Source of the DNA: Cognatitamlana onchidii | Lineage (GTDB): Bacteria; Bacteroidota; Bacteroidia; Flavobacteriales; Flavobacteriaceae | NCBI RefSeq assembly: GCF_004804355.1 | Contig: NZ_SRWZ01000001.1 | Coordinates: 558,001-622,000 of the forward strand | Direction: 5' to 3' | DNA: 64,000 nucleotides | In this document: positions 53,782 through 61,582 of the stretch, piece after piece | Position numbering within the stretch: the first letter of the stretch is position 1 | Layout: each line of letters opens with the position of its first letter | Made by a program: the position numbers and the translations under genes | The notes under the pieces: model-generated | Databases searched by the model: none | Told to the model about the DNA's origin: nothing | What the model saw: only the letters and a program-made list of their open reading frames with translations

Positions 53782-55407
53782 TCATCTTTTTTTCTTTTTA
53801 TGCTTGTCTTTGTGCAATAAATTTTGAATCCCTTTTTTGGGAACAATATAGGTAAACCCTTCAATCAATCCTTGGACTATATAATTTATTGGAGATCTGT
53901 AGATATTTCGGGGGTATGAGTAGGTAGCTGTACCATATTTTTTATCACCAGGCATATTTCGAGCGTGAATAGCTGCATTAGCAATAGCCGATTCAAATGT
54001 CTTCCGCTTGGGTTTATCATGTGGCTGTTCTTTAAGTACTTCTAATTTCAAATCTTGGTAATCAAAAACTAAATGGTTTTTAGACCGGATACTATCTGCT
54101 TTCATATGATACTTGATGCGCGCAATGTGCCCCGATAACATTTCAACCCCAACCAGAGGCTTTAAAGCACTATTAAAATCTGAAAATTTCATATGGTTCA
54201 CTTCAACATCAAGTTCGAATACATCTTGATCATAAGGAGCAGTTAAATCAAAATTTAATACGGCTTTGTTTTCTAAATTGGTACTGATAGCAGCTCGCAA
54301 TGACTCGACCTCTTTTTGGTGGTTCGCTTTATTGGTTACGCCCTCTATAATTCCATTTATATTTTCTAACACGATATACCCTGTTTTAGATTTATTTAAC
54401 CCCAGCTCTCCATAAGACAGGGAGGAATTGGTTATTGTTAATGAATCTAATTCTAAATCCAAAGGAATAGCATTTACCATACCTTTAAACATAGGCTTTT
54501 TAGCATCTTTGGGTCTTGATAAATTTTTATTCCTTTGAAGTTTTATATTGAGTCCATCAATGGTTACAGATGTCGCATCAATATCTAATTCCGTATAAAA
54601 CTCGGTAGAAGGTTCTAAGTTGTGAATTCCTATTTCTTTTACATCAAACTCAATTACATCATTTTGAAAGCCAATTTCATTACTAACAGCAACCCAACTT
54701 TTTGTATAGCCGAGTTCGACCTCTTGAAGCAAGACTTCCTTCTTTTTAAGATTGTAATTAAAACTTCCTAAGTTTAAGAAGGCACTATTACTTAATTGGA
54801 TATTGACTCCTTCAATATTAACTTTAATATTTCCCATTTTAAAAGGAATAAGATGCGTAAACAGCAAGGCATCTGTTTCAATTTCAGTAGCTTCAATATC
54901 GACACGCTTAATATTACTAATGGTGTCCTTAGTTTGAGCATCGGTAAAAACTACTGCCCCTTGTTTTAAACTAAAACTTTTTAAATCTGCACGAGATAAT
55001 ATATCTCCAAACATGACCTGTAAGCCCTTACCTCCCTTATTTTTTGTGGTATCTTGGGCAACCTCGACTTTAAAAACTGGTTTATTAAAAGCAATCTCGT
55101 GAATATTTAGTCTTTTTCCCAGTAAGAATTGCACCCACTTAAATCCATTTAATGTGGCATAATCAACATGGCCTGTAACAACCGAACCACCTCTCCTATT
55201 TAAAGGTTCTATTTTTAACTCTGTAAGCGTAACTCCAGTAAAGAAATTATCGAGATTAAAATCCTCATAAATTATATTGTAAGAACGCTTAGGGTTGGTG
55301 TTGATTTGAGTCTCAAAGCTTGATTCTAGCCACATCTCTAACCCTTTAGAAATAATAACAAACAACAGCCCTATTATTAAAATAATTTTAAATAATTTCT
55401 TGATCAT
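53782..55407 (-). CDS. AsmA-like/DUF748-like membrane-anchored envelope protein
   Basis: The 541-residue protein has one N-terminal membrane helix (about 5-27) followed by a long beta-rich segment with repeated LxxLxI patterns (NFFTGVTLTELKIEPLNRRG, GVNIQLSNSAFLNLG), as in AsmA/TamB-like proteins of the envelope. The C-terminus is Lys-rich (HKDKHKKKKR). Such proteins are thought to act in lipid transport or outer-membrane homeostasis. The family call is by pattern and moderate. It is monocistronic by spacing. Confidence 0.65.
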   Translation of the reverse strand: MIKKLFKIILIIGLLFVIISKGLEMWLESSFETQINTNPKRSYNIIYEDFNLDNFFTGVTLTELKIEPLNRRGGSVVTGHVDYATLNGFKWVQFLLGKRLNIHEIAFNKPVFKVEVAQDTTKNKGGKGLQVMFGDILSRADLKSFSLKQGAVVFTDAQTKDTISNIKRVDIEATEIETDALLFTHLIPFKMGNIKVNIEGVNIQLSNSAFLNLGSFNYNLKKKEVLLQEVELGYTKSWVAVSNEIGFQNDVIEFDVKEIGIHNLEPSTEFYTELDIDATSVTIDGLNIKLQRNKNLSRPKDAKKPMFKGMVNAIPLDLELDSLTITNSSLSYGELGLNKSKTGYIVLENINGIIEGVTNKANHQKEVESLRAAISTNLENKAVLNFDLTAPYDQDVFELDVEVNHMKFSDFNSALKPLVGVEMLSGHIARIKYHMKADSIRSKNHLVFDYQDLKLEVLKEQPHDKPKRKTFESAIANAAIHARNMPGDKKYGTATYSYPRNIYRSPINYIVQGLIEGFTYIVPKKGIQNLLHKDKHKKKKR

Positions 55408-55510
55408 GTAATGAGATACATTTAAAAAATTAACAAATTGATACTGGCAAACATTAAGTAGCTAAAGCTAAGTTAAAGGTAAAATTATTTATGAGGAGAA
55501 TATAATAAAA

Positions 55511-55535
55511 AAAGCCGAAGATTAACTTCGGCTTT
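55511..55535. terminator. Terminator hairpin downstream of tRNA-Leu 1
   Basis: AAAGCCGAAG and CTTCGGCTTT form a 10-bp inverted repeat (55511-55535) just after the tRNA-Leu 3' end on the minus strand, with A/T tracts on both sides. Confidence 0.8.
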
Positions 55536-55548
55536 TCCTTTTGTAAAG

Positions 55549-55630
55549 TGCGGGCGGAGAGACTCGAACTCTCACACCTCGCGGCACTAGATCCTAAGTC
55601 TGGCGCGTCTACCAATTCCACCACACCCGC
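55549..55630 (-). tRNA. tRNA-Leu(UAG), chimeric copy 1
   Basis: The 82-nt minus-strand sequence folds as a type II tRNA: acceptor GCGGGTG/CGCCCGC, anticodon loop CTTAGGA (anticodon UAG), GTTCGA T-loop, discriminator A. CCA is not encoded. It has a U6-G67 wobble and a C28xA42 mismatch in its stems. Both become perfect pairs if the 5' half is replaced by the remnant at 59021-59059. The gene therefore appears to be a recombination chimera made by integration of the island. Confidence 0.93.
55592..55601. repeat. Candidate attL core TCCTAAGTCT
   Basis: Ten bases in the tRNA 1 anticodon stem-loop, repeated exactly at 59021-59030 and inside tRNA 2 (58948-58957), and 9/10 at 55665-55674. Confidence 0.6.
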
Positions 55631-55783
55631 TTTTTAAAAATTTAAGAACTTTTTCTTGTTTATATCCTAAGGCTAGCGGCACAATTTATCCGGAGATAAA
55701 TGTTTTGGTTTTCAGTAATTTACATTTCATTGATTCCATTAAGAGCCCATTAAAACCATCTAAACTATACATTTGCCGTACCT

Positions 55784-55793
55784 ATGTTGCACC
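55784..55793 (+). repeat. ATGTTGCACC, possible integrase arm site
   Basis: This decamer, within GTACCTATGTTGCACC, nearly matches the tandem ATGTTGTACC copies at 58822-58842 near the other island end. Confidence 0.35.
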
Positions 55794-56449
55794 TGTGTGA
55801 TAAAATTATTTTTAACATGAACCTTTGTTTAGTTTAAGAGCTTAGAAACTCTACACATTGGTAATTTTAAAATCCTAAAACACGCTAGATATTTAATCTA
55901 AAAATTATCAGAAGGCAAAATTTCACCATTATCCTTAACAACAAAACTCCTATTAGAACTTCAAAGTTTTAATATTATCTCTCAAAACTATTTTGACGTA
56001 GTGCTTTTGAATATGGCCAAAGAAAGTTTACACTAAATATTATTTCCTTAAAAATCACAGTTTGCCTCAATTTCATTTTGCTTAATTATATGGAAGCTAA
56101 ATAGAGAAATTGAAAACACATCCATAAATCAAGGTGTTTCCTTCTATTCTAATTTGTCCTTGATAACAAACAGTTAAATATGATTAGGTTTCAGCGCATA
56201 GACAGTTAAATAAAATGAAAAGCATAGCTAAATTTGTATTGGTTATGTGATACCTGTTTTCGATGATCCGCTTCATCCATTATAAACCCCTTAAAATGTG
56301 TAAGACAGCGTTTTGGTTTTTAGGGATTTTTGGGCAGGGACTCAAAAAGTCCTTGCCATAAATACCGTCAAGAAAACCAAGGTGGTGGCTTTCCACTTAT
56401 AAGGCGGACTTAATCCCCTATTTTGGCTAGGGAATGTAGCGTTATTTCC

Positions 56450-56576
56450 CAGACCAAGCGGAAAGGGTTAGCAGAATGGAAAGCCGAAATAGAGGATTGT
56501 GTCCAAGACAATTGAAGTGAAGCCCTTTGCCCGGAATGTAATGTAGGGGAATGTGCTGAGTGGATTATGTTTTAAT
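56450..56576 (+). pseudogene. Broken ORF remnant with a zinc-ribbon-like end
   Basis: In one plus frame the translation runs QTKRKGLAEWKAEIEDCVQDN, then a stop, then SEALCPECNVGECAEWIMF and a second stop. The CxxC...C pattern resembles a zinc-ribbon of mobile-element proteins. The frame is interrupted and cannot be assigned to a family. Confidence 0.3.
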
Positions 56577-56730
56577 AATTTTATGAACCTATTTCACAAA
56601 TTGCATTTATCAATAATTCAAATAAAATAATTCAGCAACTAAACAGTATCATTTTTATGGGATATTTGGGCAAGTACATAGGTAGGATACAAAGTTTCTT
56701 TTTTCCAATTCTTTCTCCCTTTTTCAGAAA

Positions 56731-56985
56731 TCAAATGAAGATTTTTACGGGCTCTTGACCCAGAATCTTCTGAGTTTCTGAATTTCCTAAATCAACCATA
56801 ACCATCAAATCATCCGTAGCATAACCTCTACTAGTGGTTTGAAAAGCAACTTCACATATTTTGTCTTTAGCCACGAGAGGCATTTCAATCCGAAGTATCA
56901 TTACAAGAAGGTATGCAGCTTGCACATGATGCTGGTAAGTAGTTCCGCCACTTCCCATTGAAAACACACTCCCTGTTTTACTCAT
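56731..56985 (-). pseudogene. Truncated N-terminus of a nuclease-like (defence-type) protein
   Basis: The 84-residue frame (MSKTGSVFSMGSGGTTYQHH...) has the motif GGxxYQxxVQAAYLL, then EVAFQTTSRGYATDDLMV and ILGQ. This order matches the start of large Bacteroidota defence-type proteins with a restriction-endonuclease-like domain, where LxQxKH normally follows. Here the sequence ends at LGQEPVKIFI. It starts 13 bases after hipA on the same strand. It is probably a broken cargo gene, though a short co-factor of HipA cannot be excluded. Confidence 0.55.
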
Positions 56986-56998
56986 AATTCTATTGTAG

Positions 56999-58252
56999 TT
57001 AGGTTGTTTTAAATGCTCCTGCCATTAATTCCATTTCTAAATTTTTTATCCCCAACCTCTTAGCAACCGTCTTCCAATCCTGCACAACGGTAACAACCTC
57101 ATTGATAATGCCATCCATTTCATCTTCGCTTAAGCGAAAAAATTCCCCAACACTCTTTGCTAGTTCAAAATCCAAGGAATTGTCATCCATATCTATATTG
57201 AGTGCCAACCCGTCCTTTTCAATGGAAGGGTTTAGGTCATAAGCAGGTGATAGTTCCCAACCTTTTTCGTTTAGTATGAATCCATGATTCCGTAGGTGGT
57301 CATCCGTGTTCGATATGGCGATATTGAAAACTATCCTGCGCCATAGTTGATGCAAATTGGATTCAACATTGGTTCCATAATTCTCGATGACGTCAACAAT
57401 ATCAAGATAACTTGCTGCTTTGGTTTTAAGCGTTTCCTCATTGTTTCCGGTCATTGTCATTGCCGATGCAAAATGGATCCGACCATCTACTGAACGGTCA
57501 AAACGTTTGGTGAGGAAGGTATGATAAGAGCTCGAAATCTTTTCGATTTTTGATTCGGCCATTTCTATACCGCAGGTGGTCGCCAATTTATAGGCCAGAT
57601 ATTCCCAGGCCGCCTTATCCAAAGTATCGGTCTTTGAAGGAAATTTTGCAATCCATAGACTTTTATCTATTCCTAAGATGTTTGCTTTTGGTCGTGCACC
57701 ACCCAATGATGAACCTGGAGCTATTAATACGGCCAACCATTGTCTTGTTTCTTCATTTTGGGTATCGTTTTCAAGCTGTTCAACGGCTTTTTGTAAATCA
57801 CCAAGGGAAGACCAAGGTGGAGTAGGGTTCTTGTCATCATCATCCAAAAATGGGCCTTTCATATCTGTCTTGAAGCGAAGTGCACCCATTCTACTTTCAT
57901 CATAAACTCCTAGCAAATAGTCGATTTCGTACAATGTTCTTGCTTCTTCGTCACGCTCCCTTGCGTCTTGCGCTTCTCGCCGTTTCATCAGAGTCTTCCC
58001 CCAAGTGTCGGGCATACTGTCCAAGAATATTCCAAAATTTCCCTTATCGGTAGGATATTGAGGTCCTGAATAGAATGCAATATCTGGGTCAAGGCTTTGG
58101 TAAAGACCTTTGTCCAACCAATCTTTGTTATACTCAAAACTGAAGGCTTTTTTTGCTTTCGCGAAATGCGCCGATAGCACACCTACTTGAATTGGACCAT
58201 TTAGTCCAACCCAGTCAGCATATACATAAATATCAAATTTTCCCTTTGCCAT
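56999..58252 (-). CDS. hipA: HipA-family toxin kinase
   Basis: The 417-residue protein has the N-terminal couple_hipA domain (about 1-110; VGVLSAHFAKAKKAFSFEY, FGIFLDSMPDTWGK) and the HipA_C kinase domain: flexible P-loop SSLGGARPKA (about 180), LWIAKFPS with the ATP Lys, catalytic NTDDHLRNHGF (about 313) and metal loop SPAYDLNPS (about 334). HipA phosphorylates tRNA-synthetases or similar targets and is kept in check by HipB. It is 3 bases after the XRE gene. All key residues are intact, so it should be active. Confidence 0.94.
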   Translation of the reverse strand: MAKGKFDIYVYADWVGLNGPIQVGVLSAHFAKAKKAFSFEYNKDWLDKGLYQSLDPDIAFYSGPQYPTDKGNFGIFLDSMPDTWGKTLMKRREAQDARERDEEARTLYEIDYLLGVYDESRMGALRFKTDMKGPFLDDDDKNPTPPWSSLGDLQKAVEQLENDTQNEETRQWLAVLIAPGSSLGGARPKANILGIDKSLWIAKFPSKTDTLDKAAWEYLAYKLATTCGIEMAESKIEKISSSYHTFLTKRFDRSVDGRIHFASAMTMTGNNEETLKTKAASYLDIVDVIENYGTNVESNLHQLWRRIVFNIAISNTDDHLRNHGFILNEKGWELSPAYDLNPSIEKDGLALNIDMDDNSLDFELAKSVGEFFRLSEDEMDGIINEVVTVVQDWKTVAKRLGIKNLEMELMAGAFKTT

Positions 58253-58255
58253 ACC

Positions 58256-58543
58256 CTATAATAAATCCAAGTCTTGAAGTTTGCGACCGAATTCATCATC
58301 TTGGGCAATTTTTGAAAAATCGTTTTCAAGATTCAATACTCTCAGCACATTAAAATATAGGCCTATAGCCACCGATGAGTCGCCTTTTTCGATTCGATGC
58401 AGCGTAGCCCGGTGAACGCCCGCACGTTCCGAAACCTGTTCTGTTGTCAGCTTTCTGCGCTTACGAGCCAGTTTGATATTTTCGCCTATACCATCAAATA
58501 TCTTCTGATATTTAGGAAGTATTATTGCTTTCTTTGAATTCAT
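58256..58543 (-). CDS. hipB: HipB-like XRE antitoxin/repressor
   Basis: The 95-residue protein (start ATG 58543) has an XRE helix-turn-helix: IGENIKLARKRRKLTTEQVSERAGVHRATLHRIEKG. The frame runs up to a TTG at 58564, but the upstream inverted repeat 58546-58594 would then lie inside the gene, so ATG 58543 is preferred. HipB neutralises HipA and represses the operon through that operator. hipA follows after 3 bases. Confidence 0.92.
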   Translation of the reverse strand: MNSKKAIILPKYQKIFDGIGENIKLARKRRKLTTEQVSERAGVHRATLHRIEKGDSSVAIGLYFNVLRVLNLENDFSKIAQDDEFGRKLQDLDLL

Positions 58544-58545
58544 AT

Positions 58546-58594
58546 TGTCGCTTATTAACGACAAATATAATGATTATGTTGTAAATAAGCGACA
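58546..58594. promoter_or_regulatory. Inverted-repeat operator upstream of hipBA
   Basis: TGTCGCTTATT (58546-58556) and AATAAGCGACA (58584-58594) are perfect 11-bp inverted repeats with a 27-base spacer, directly in front of the hipB ATG. Such paired half-sites are typical autoregulatory targets of HipB-type repressors. Confidence 0.6.
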
Positions 58595-58821
58595 TTTAAG
58601 AGTTTTGAATAAAAAAAGATCCGACATAAATGTCAGCTCTTCTCTAAAATTTGAAAGCTAATCACTCAATTCCTGAATCTAATTTTTAAGAATAGCGATG
58701 CTCTCTTTACAGTATTACTTCAGTTCTTCAAAAAATATGATATGAAAAGATAAATAATAACGCTTGAAGCTAAATGACATCAAACTACGAGGAATTAAAT
58801 TTCAAGACAGAAAAGTCCAAA

Positions 58822-58842
58822 ATGTTGTACCTATGTTGTACC
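58822..58842 (+). repeat. Tandem ATGTTGTACC repeat
   Basis: Two copies, 58822-58831 and 58833-58842, 11 bases apart. Related to ATGTTGCACC at 55784-55793 near the other end of the island. Possible arm-type recombinase sites. Confidence 0.35.
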
Positions 58843-58854
58843 CAAACAAAAAAA

Positions 58855-58883
58855 AGCTCCCCAAAATTGAGAAGCTTTTTTGT
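58855..58883 (+). terminator. Terminator-like hairpin before tRNA-Leu 2
   Basis: AAAAAGCT and AGCTTTTT bracket a short imperfect stem, followed by T residues in the plus direction. It may end an older plus-strand gene now lost. Confidence 0.4.
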
Positions 58884-58903
58884 TTAAAATTGAATTTAAA
58901 AAG

Positions 58904-58985
58904 TGCGGGTGGGGAGACTCGAACTCCCACACCTCGCGGCACCAGATCCTAAGTCTGGCGTGTCTACCAATTCCACCACACCCGC
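58904..58985 (-). tRNA. tRNA-Leu(UAG), copy 2
   Basis: The 82-nt minus-strand gene has acceptor GCGGGTG/CACCCGC, a fully paired anticodon stem CCAGA/TCTGG, loop CTTAGGA (anticodon UAG), and a GTTCGA T-loop. It is the better-paired copy and sits inside the island. Compared with copy 1 it differs at about six positions. Upstream 35 bases are almost the same as those upstream of copy 1. Confidence 0.95.
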
Positions 58986-59020
58986 TTTTTAAAAATTTTA
59001 AGAACTTTTTCTTGTTTAAT

Positions 59021-59059
59021 TCCTAAGTCTAGCGTGTCTACCAATTCCACCACGCCCGC
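59021..59059 (-). pseudogene. Stranded 5' half of the original tRNA-Leu(UAG)
   Basis: The minus strand reads GCGGGCGTGGTGGAATTGGT and on through the anticodon loop CTTAGGA, then breaks into unrelated sequence. GCGGGCG pairs perfectly with the 3' acceptor strand of tRNA copy 1, and CTAGA pairs perfectly with TCTAG of copy 1, so this is the displaced original 5' half. Confidence 0.85.
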
Positions 59060-59160
59060 AAAAGGACTGCAAATATAAACAACATTTTTAAATTGCAAAC
59101 TTTATGGTGTCAAAAAACTTCCTTTTTTATACTTTTGGTATTATTCTTTATTGTACGTCC

Positions 59161-60549
59161 ATGAATCAAATACAAACATACATTGCCAAACATAAAAGCC
59201 GATTTATAACCGAACTTATTGAACTCCTAAAAATTCCATCTATTAGCGCCGATCCAGCCTTTAAAAACGAGGTTCTGAAAACCGCAGAAGCTATAAAAAC
59301 GAGCTTACAGCAGGCAGGCTGTGACCATGTGGAGATATGTGAAACAGCTGGATACCCCGTTGTTTTTGGAGAAAAAATAATTAACCCGAGCTTACCAACT
59401 GTTTTAGTTTATGGGCATTACGATGTACAACCACCAGACCCCATCGATTTGTGGGATTCTCCTCCTTTTGAGCCGGTTGTAAAAACTACGGAAAGACATC
59501 CAGACGGCGCTATTTTTGCGCGTGGCGCTTGTGATGATAAAGGTCAACTTTATATGCATGTTAAAGCTTTGGAATTTATGACAGCCACCAACCAACTTCC
59601 ATGCAATGTGAAGTTTATGATTGAAGGCGAAGAAGAAGTAGGTAGCGCAAACCTTAGCACCTTTATAAAACAGAATCATGAAAAATTAAAAAATGATGTT
59701 ATTCTCATTTCAGATACAGGAATGATTGCCAATAACACCCCGTCTATAACAACAGGGCTCCGAGGTTTAAGTTATGTTGAAGTAGAGGTGACTGGCCCCA
59801 ATAGAGATTTACACTCAGGACTTTATGGTGGGGCTGTTGCGAACCCAATCAATATTCTCACTACAATGATAGCGTCCTTACATGACGATAGCAATCGGAT
59901 TACCATCCCAGGGTTTTATAATAAGGTTGAAGAACTCTCTAAAGCCGAACGGGCAGAAATGGCTAAAGCTCCTTTTTCGATAGAAAGCTATAAAAAAGCC
60001 TTAGATATTGATGACGTATATGGCGAATCGGGATACAGCACAAACGAAAGAAACTCTATAAGGCCCACTCTTGATGTTAACGGTATATGGGGTGGTTATA
60101 CTGGTGAAGGCGCCAAAACGGTCATTCCAAGTAAGGCTTACGCAAAAATCTCGATGCGATTAGTACCCAATCAAGATTGGGAAGAAATAACAAAACTCTT
60201 TAAAACGCACTTTGAAAACATAGCCCCTAAAGGCGTTAAAATAAAAGTAAAACCACACCACGGTGGGCAAGGGTATGTAACCCCAATAAACAGTATAGGT
60301 TATCAAGCAGCAAGCAAAGCTTACGAGCAAACCTTTGGAAAAATACCTATACCACAGCGCAGCGGTGGCAGTATTCCTATAGTATCTCTTTTTGAACACG
60401 AATTAAAGAGCAAAACTATTTTAATGGGCTTTGGGTTAGATAGCGACGCTATTCATTCCCCAAACGAACATTTTGGTATTTGGAATTACCTTAAAGGCAT
60501 AGAAACTATTCCTTTGTTCTATAAACATTTTACTGCCTTATCAAAATAA
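59161..60549 (+). CDS. M20 family metallopeptidase (dipeptidase)
   Basis: The frame reaches an ATG at 59104, but 59161 gives the family-typical N-terminus MNQIQTYIAKHKS and avoids an odd hydrophobic extension. The 462-residue protein has VYGHYDVQPPDP and FARGACDDKGQLYMH (zinc ligands and catalytic Asp), EGEEEVGS (catalytic Glu) and the dimerisation domain DLHSGLYGGAVANP. It likely hydrolyses dipeptides in the cytoplasm. It stands alone next to the tRNA island. Confidence 0.93.
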   Translation: MNQIQTYIAKHKSRFITELIELLKIPSISADPAFKNEVLKTAEAIKTSLQQAGCDHVEICETAGYPVVFGEKIINPSLPTVLVYGHYDVQPPDPIDLWDSPPFEPVVKTTERHPDGAIFARGACDDKGQLYMHVKALEFMTATNQLPCNVKFMIEGEEEVGSANLSTFIKQNHEKLKNDVILISDTGMIANNTPSITTGLRGLSYVEVEVTGPNRDLHSGLYGGAVANPINILTTMIASLHDDSNRITIPGFYNKVEELSKAERAEMAKAPFSIESYKKALDIDDVYGESGYSTNERNSIRPTLDVNGIWGGYTGEGAKTVIPSKAYAKISMRLVPNQDWEEITKLFKTHFENIAPKGVKIKVKPHHGGQGYVTPINSIGYQAASKAYEQTFGKIPIPQRSGGSIPIVSLFEHELKSKTILMGFGLDSDAIHSPNEHFGIWNYLKGIETIPLFYKHFTALSK

Positions 60550-60641
60550 CGAGCATTGTGTTATCTATTTATAGTTTTGCCTGAAAACGAAGTCTGCCAG
60601 AAATTAACTCTTACTATCGCTAGGATAAATTAGCGTATCTC

Positions 60642-61502
60642 ATGAAAAACCAACATACCAATCACCTATTACTATTAGGCCTTGCAACCTTATTTATAAG
60701 CACATCAGGTGTACTAGGTAAATATATTGATCTACCAACACCTTTAATTATATGGTTTAGAAGTGCTTTAGCAGCAGTGTTTTTATTCTTATTCTGTAAA
60801 TTTAAGAAGCTTAGTATTACGCTAAAATCCAGAAAAGATATGCCTACCATTATTTTAGGAGGTATATTGTTAGGTGCGCATTGGGTGACCTATTTCTTAG
60901 CTTTAAAATTGAGTAATGTTGCTATTGGTATGCTTTCCATGTTTACATTCCCTGTAATAACGGCTTTACTAGAGCCTTTTTTTACAAAAAAAAAATTAAA
61001 TCCCATACATGTGCTATTGGGGTTTATGGTTTTACTCGGCATATACATCCTTGCTCCAGAAATAAATTTTGAGAGCACGTATTTGCGAGGCATACTCTTA
61101 GGGGTATTTTCGGCCTTCTGCTATTCTTTACGAAATCTTATTTTAAAAAGACATGTGTCTCAGTATAATGGTACCGTATTAATGATGCAACAATGCATCA
61201 TAGTTACAGTGCTGTTAATACCTGTTTTAATCAATATAAATATGGAGCAGGTACGCACTCAACTGCCATTTCTTTTAATACTAGGTTTAGTCACCACAGC
61301 CTTAGGACATTCTTTATTTATAAGCAGTTTAAAGCATTTCTCGGTAAGTACAGCAAGTATAATAGGAAGCGCGCAACCCATTTTTGGAATCATCATGGCT
61401 TATTTTTTCTTAAATGAAATTCCTACCATTAACACCTTTATTGGTGGCAGCTTGATTTTGAGCACAGTCATTATAGAAAGTATTCGGTCTAATAAAGCAT
61501 AG
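60642..61502 (+). CDS. EamA-family (DMT superfamily) transporter
   Basis: The 286-residue protein has ten hydrophobic helices in two EamA repeats (LLLGLATLFISTSGVLGKY...; LGVFSAFCYSLRNLILKRH...), with the usual FTFPVITALLEPF and ASIIGSAQPIFGIIMAYFFL after helices 3-4 and 8-9. It is an inner-membrane metabolite exporter of unknown substrate. It lies 92 bases after the peptidase gene and 80 bases before the BlaI-type gene. Confidence 0.9.
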   Translation: MKNQHTNHLLLLGLATLFISTSGVLGKYIDLPTPLIIWFRSALAAVFLFLFCKFKKLSITLKSRKDMPTIILGGILLGAHWVTYFLALKLSNVAIGMLSMFTFPVITALLEPFFTKKKLNPIHVLLGFMVLLGIYILAPEINFESTYLRGILLGVFSAFCYSLRNLILKRHVSQYNGTVLMMQQCIIVTVLLIPVLININMEQVRTQLPFLLILGLVTTALGHSLFISSLKHFSVSTASIIGSAQPIFGIIMAYFFLNEIPTINTFIGGSLILSTVIIESIRSNKA

Positions 61503-61519
61503 TCCACACTCTTTTACCT

Positions 61520-61581
61520 CTACACTTGTAGAATAAAAATATTTATTCTACATTTGTAGAAACAATTCTAACATTGTAGAA
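61520..61581. promoter_or_regulatory. Three BlaI-type operator dyads
   Basis: CTACACTTGTAG (61520-61531), TTCTACATTTGTAGAA (61546-61561) and TTCTAACATTGTAGAA (61566-61581) share a TACAnnTGTA-like core, the classic BlaI/MecI target. The last ends one base before the start codon of the repressor gene at 61583. Confidence 0.8.
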
Positions 61582-61582
61582 T

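Larger units (their letters stand above)
55631..56730. other. Non-coding stretch within the island, decayed
   Basis: About 1.1 kb without an intact gene. It starts with a 40-base copy of the tRNA upstream region also found at 58986-59020, then AT-rich DNA with short direct repeats (CAGTTAAATA near 56170 and 56204). At 56280-56576 there is a higher-GC patch with broken reading frames, one with a CPECNVGEC zinc-like stretch. No RNA gene is recognised. Confidence 0.5.
58565..58903. other. Gene-free stretch between hipB and tRNA-Leu 2
   Basis: About 340 bases with the hipBA operator at one end, AT-rich DNA, a tandem decamer repeat (58822-58842) and a terminator-like hairpin at 58855-58883. The apparent 62-codon frame here runs into the antisense of the tRNA and is not a gene. 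Confidence 0.5.
55592..59030. mobile_element. Integrated island within tRNA-Leu, carrying hipBA and a spare tRNA-Leu
   Basis: About 3.4 kb is bounded by TCCTAAGTCT at 55592-55601 (tRNA 1 anticodon loop) and 59021-59030 (stranded 5' half). Inside are a replacement 5' half of tRNA 1, decayed DNA, a truncated nuclease-like gene, hipA, hipB, remnants and a full tRNA-Leu. No integrase gene is visible, so the element is probably no longer mobile alone. Confidence 0.75.

Noticed and set aside
56241-56281. Short minus-strand frame starting MDEADHRK
   Set aside because: Only 24 codons, no ribosome site, promoter or terminator, and located in decayed DNA.
58764-58952. 62-codon plus-strand frame ending GGETRTPTPRGTRS
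   Set aside because: It runs through a terminator-like hairpin and the antisense of tRNA-Leu 2; the end is the well-known false translation of a tRNA gene.
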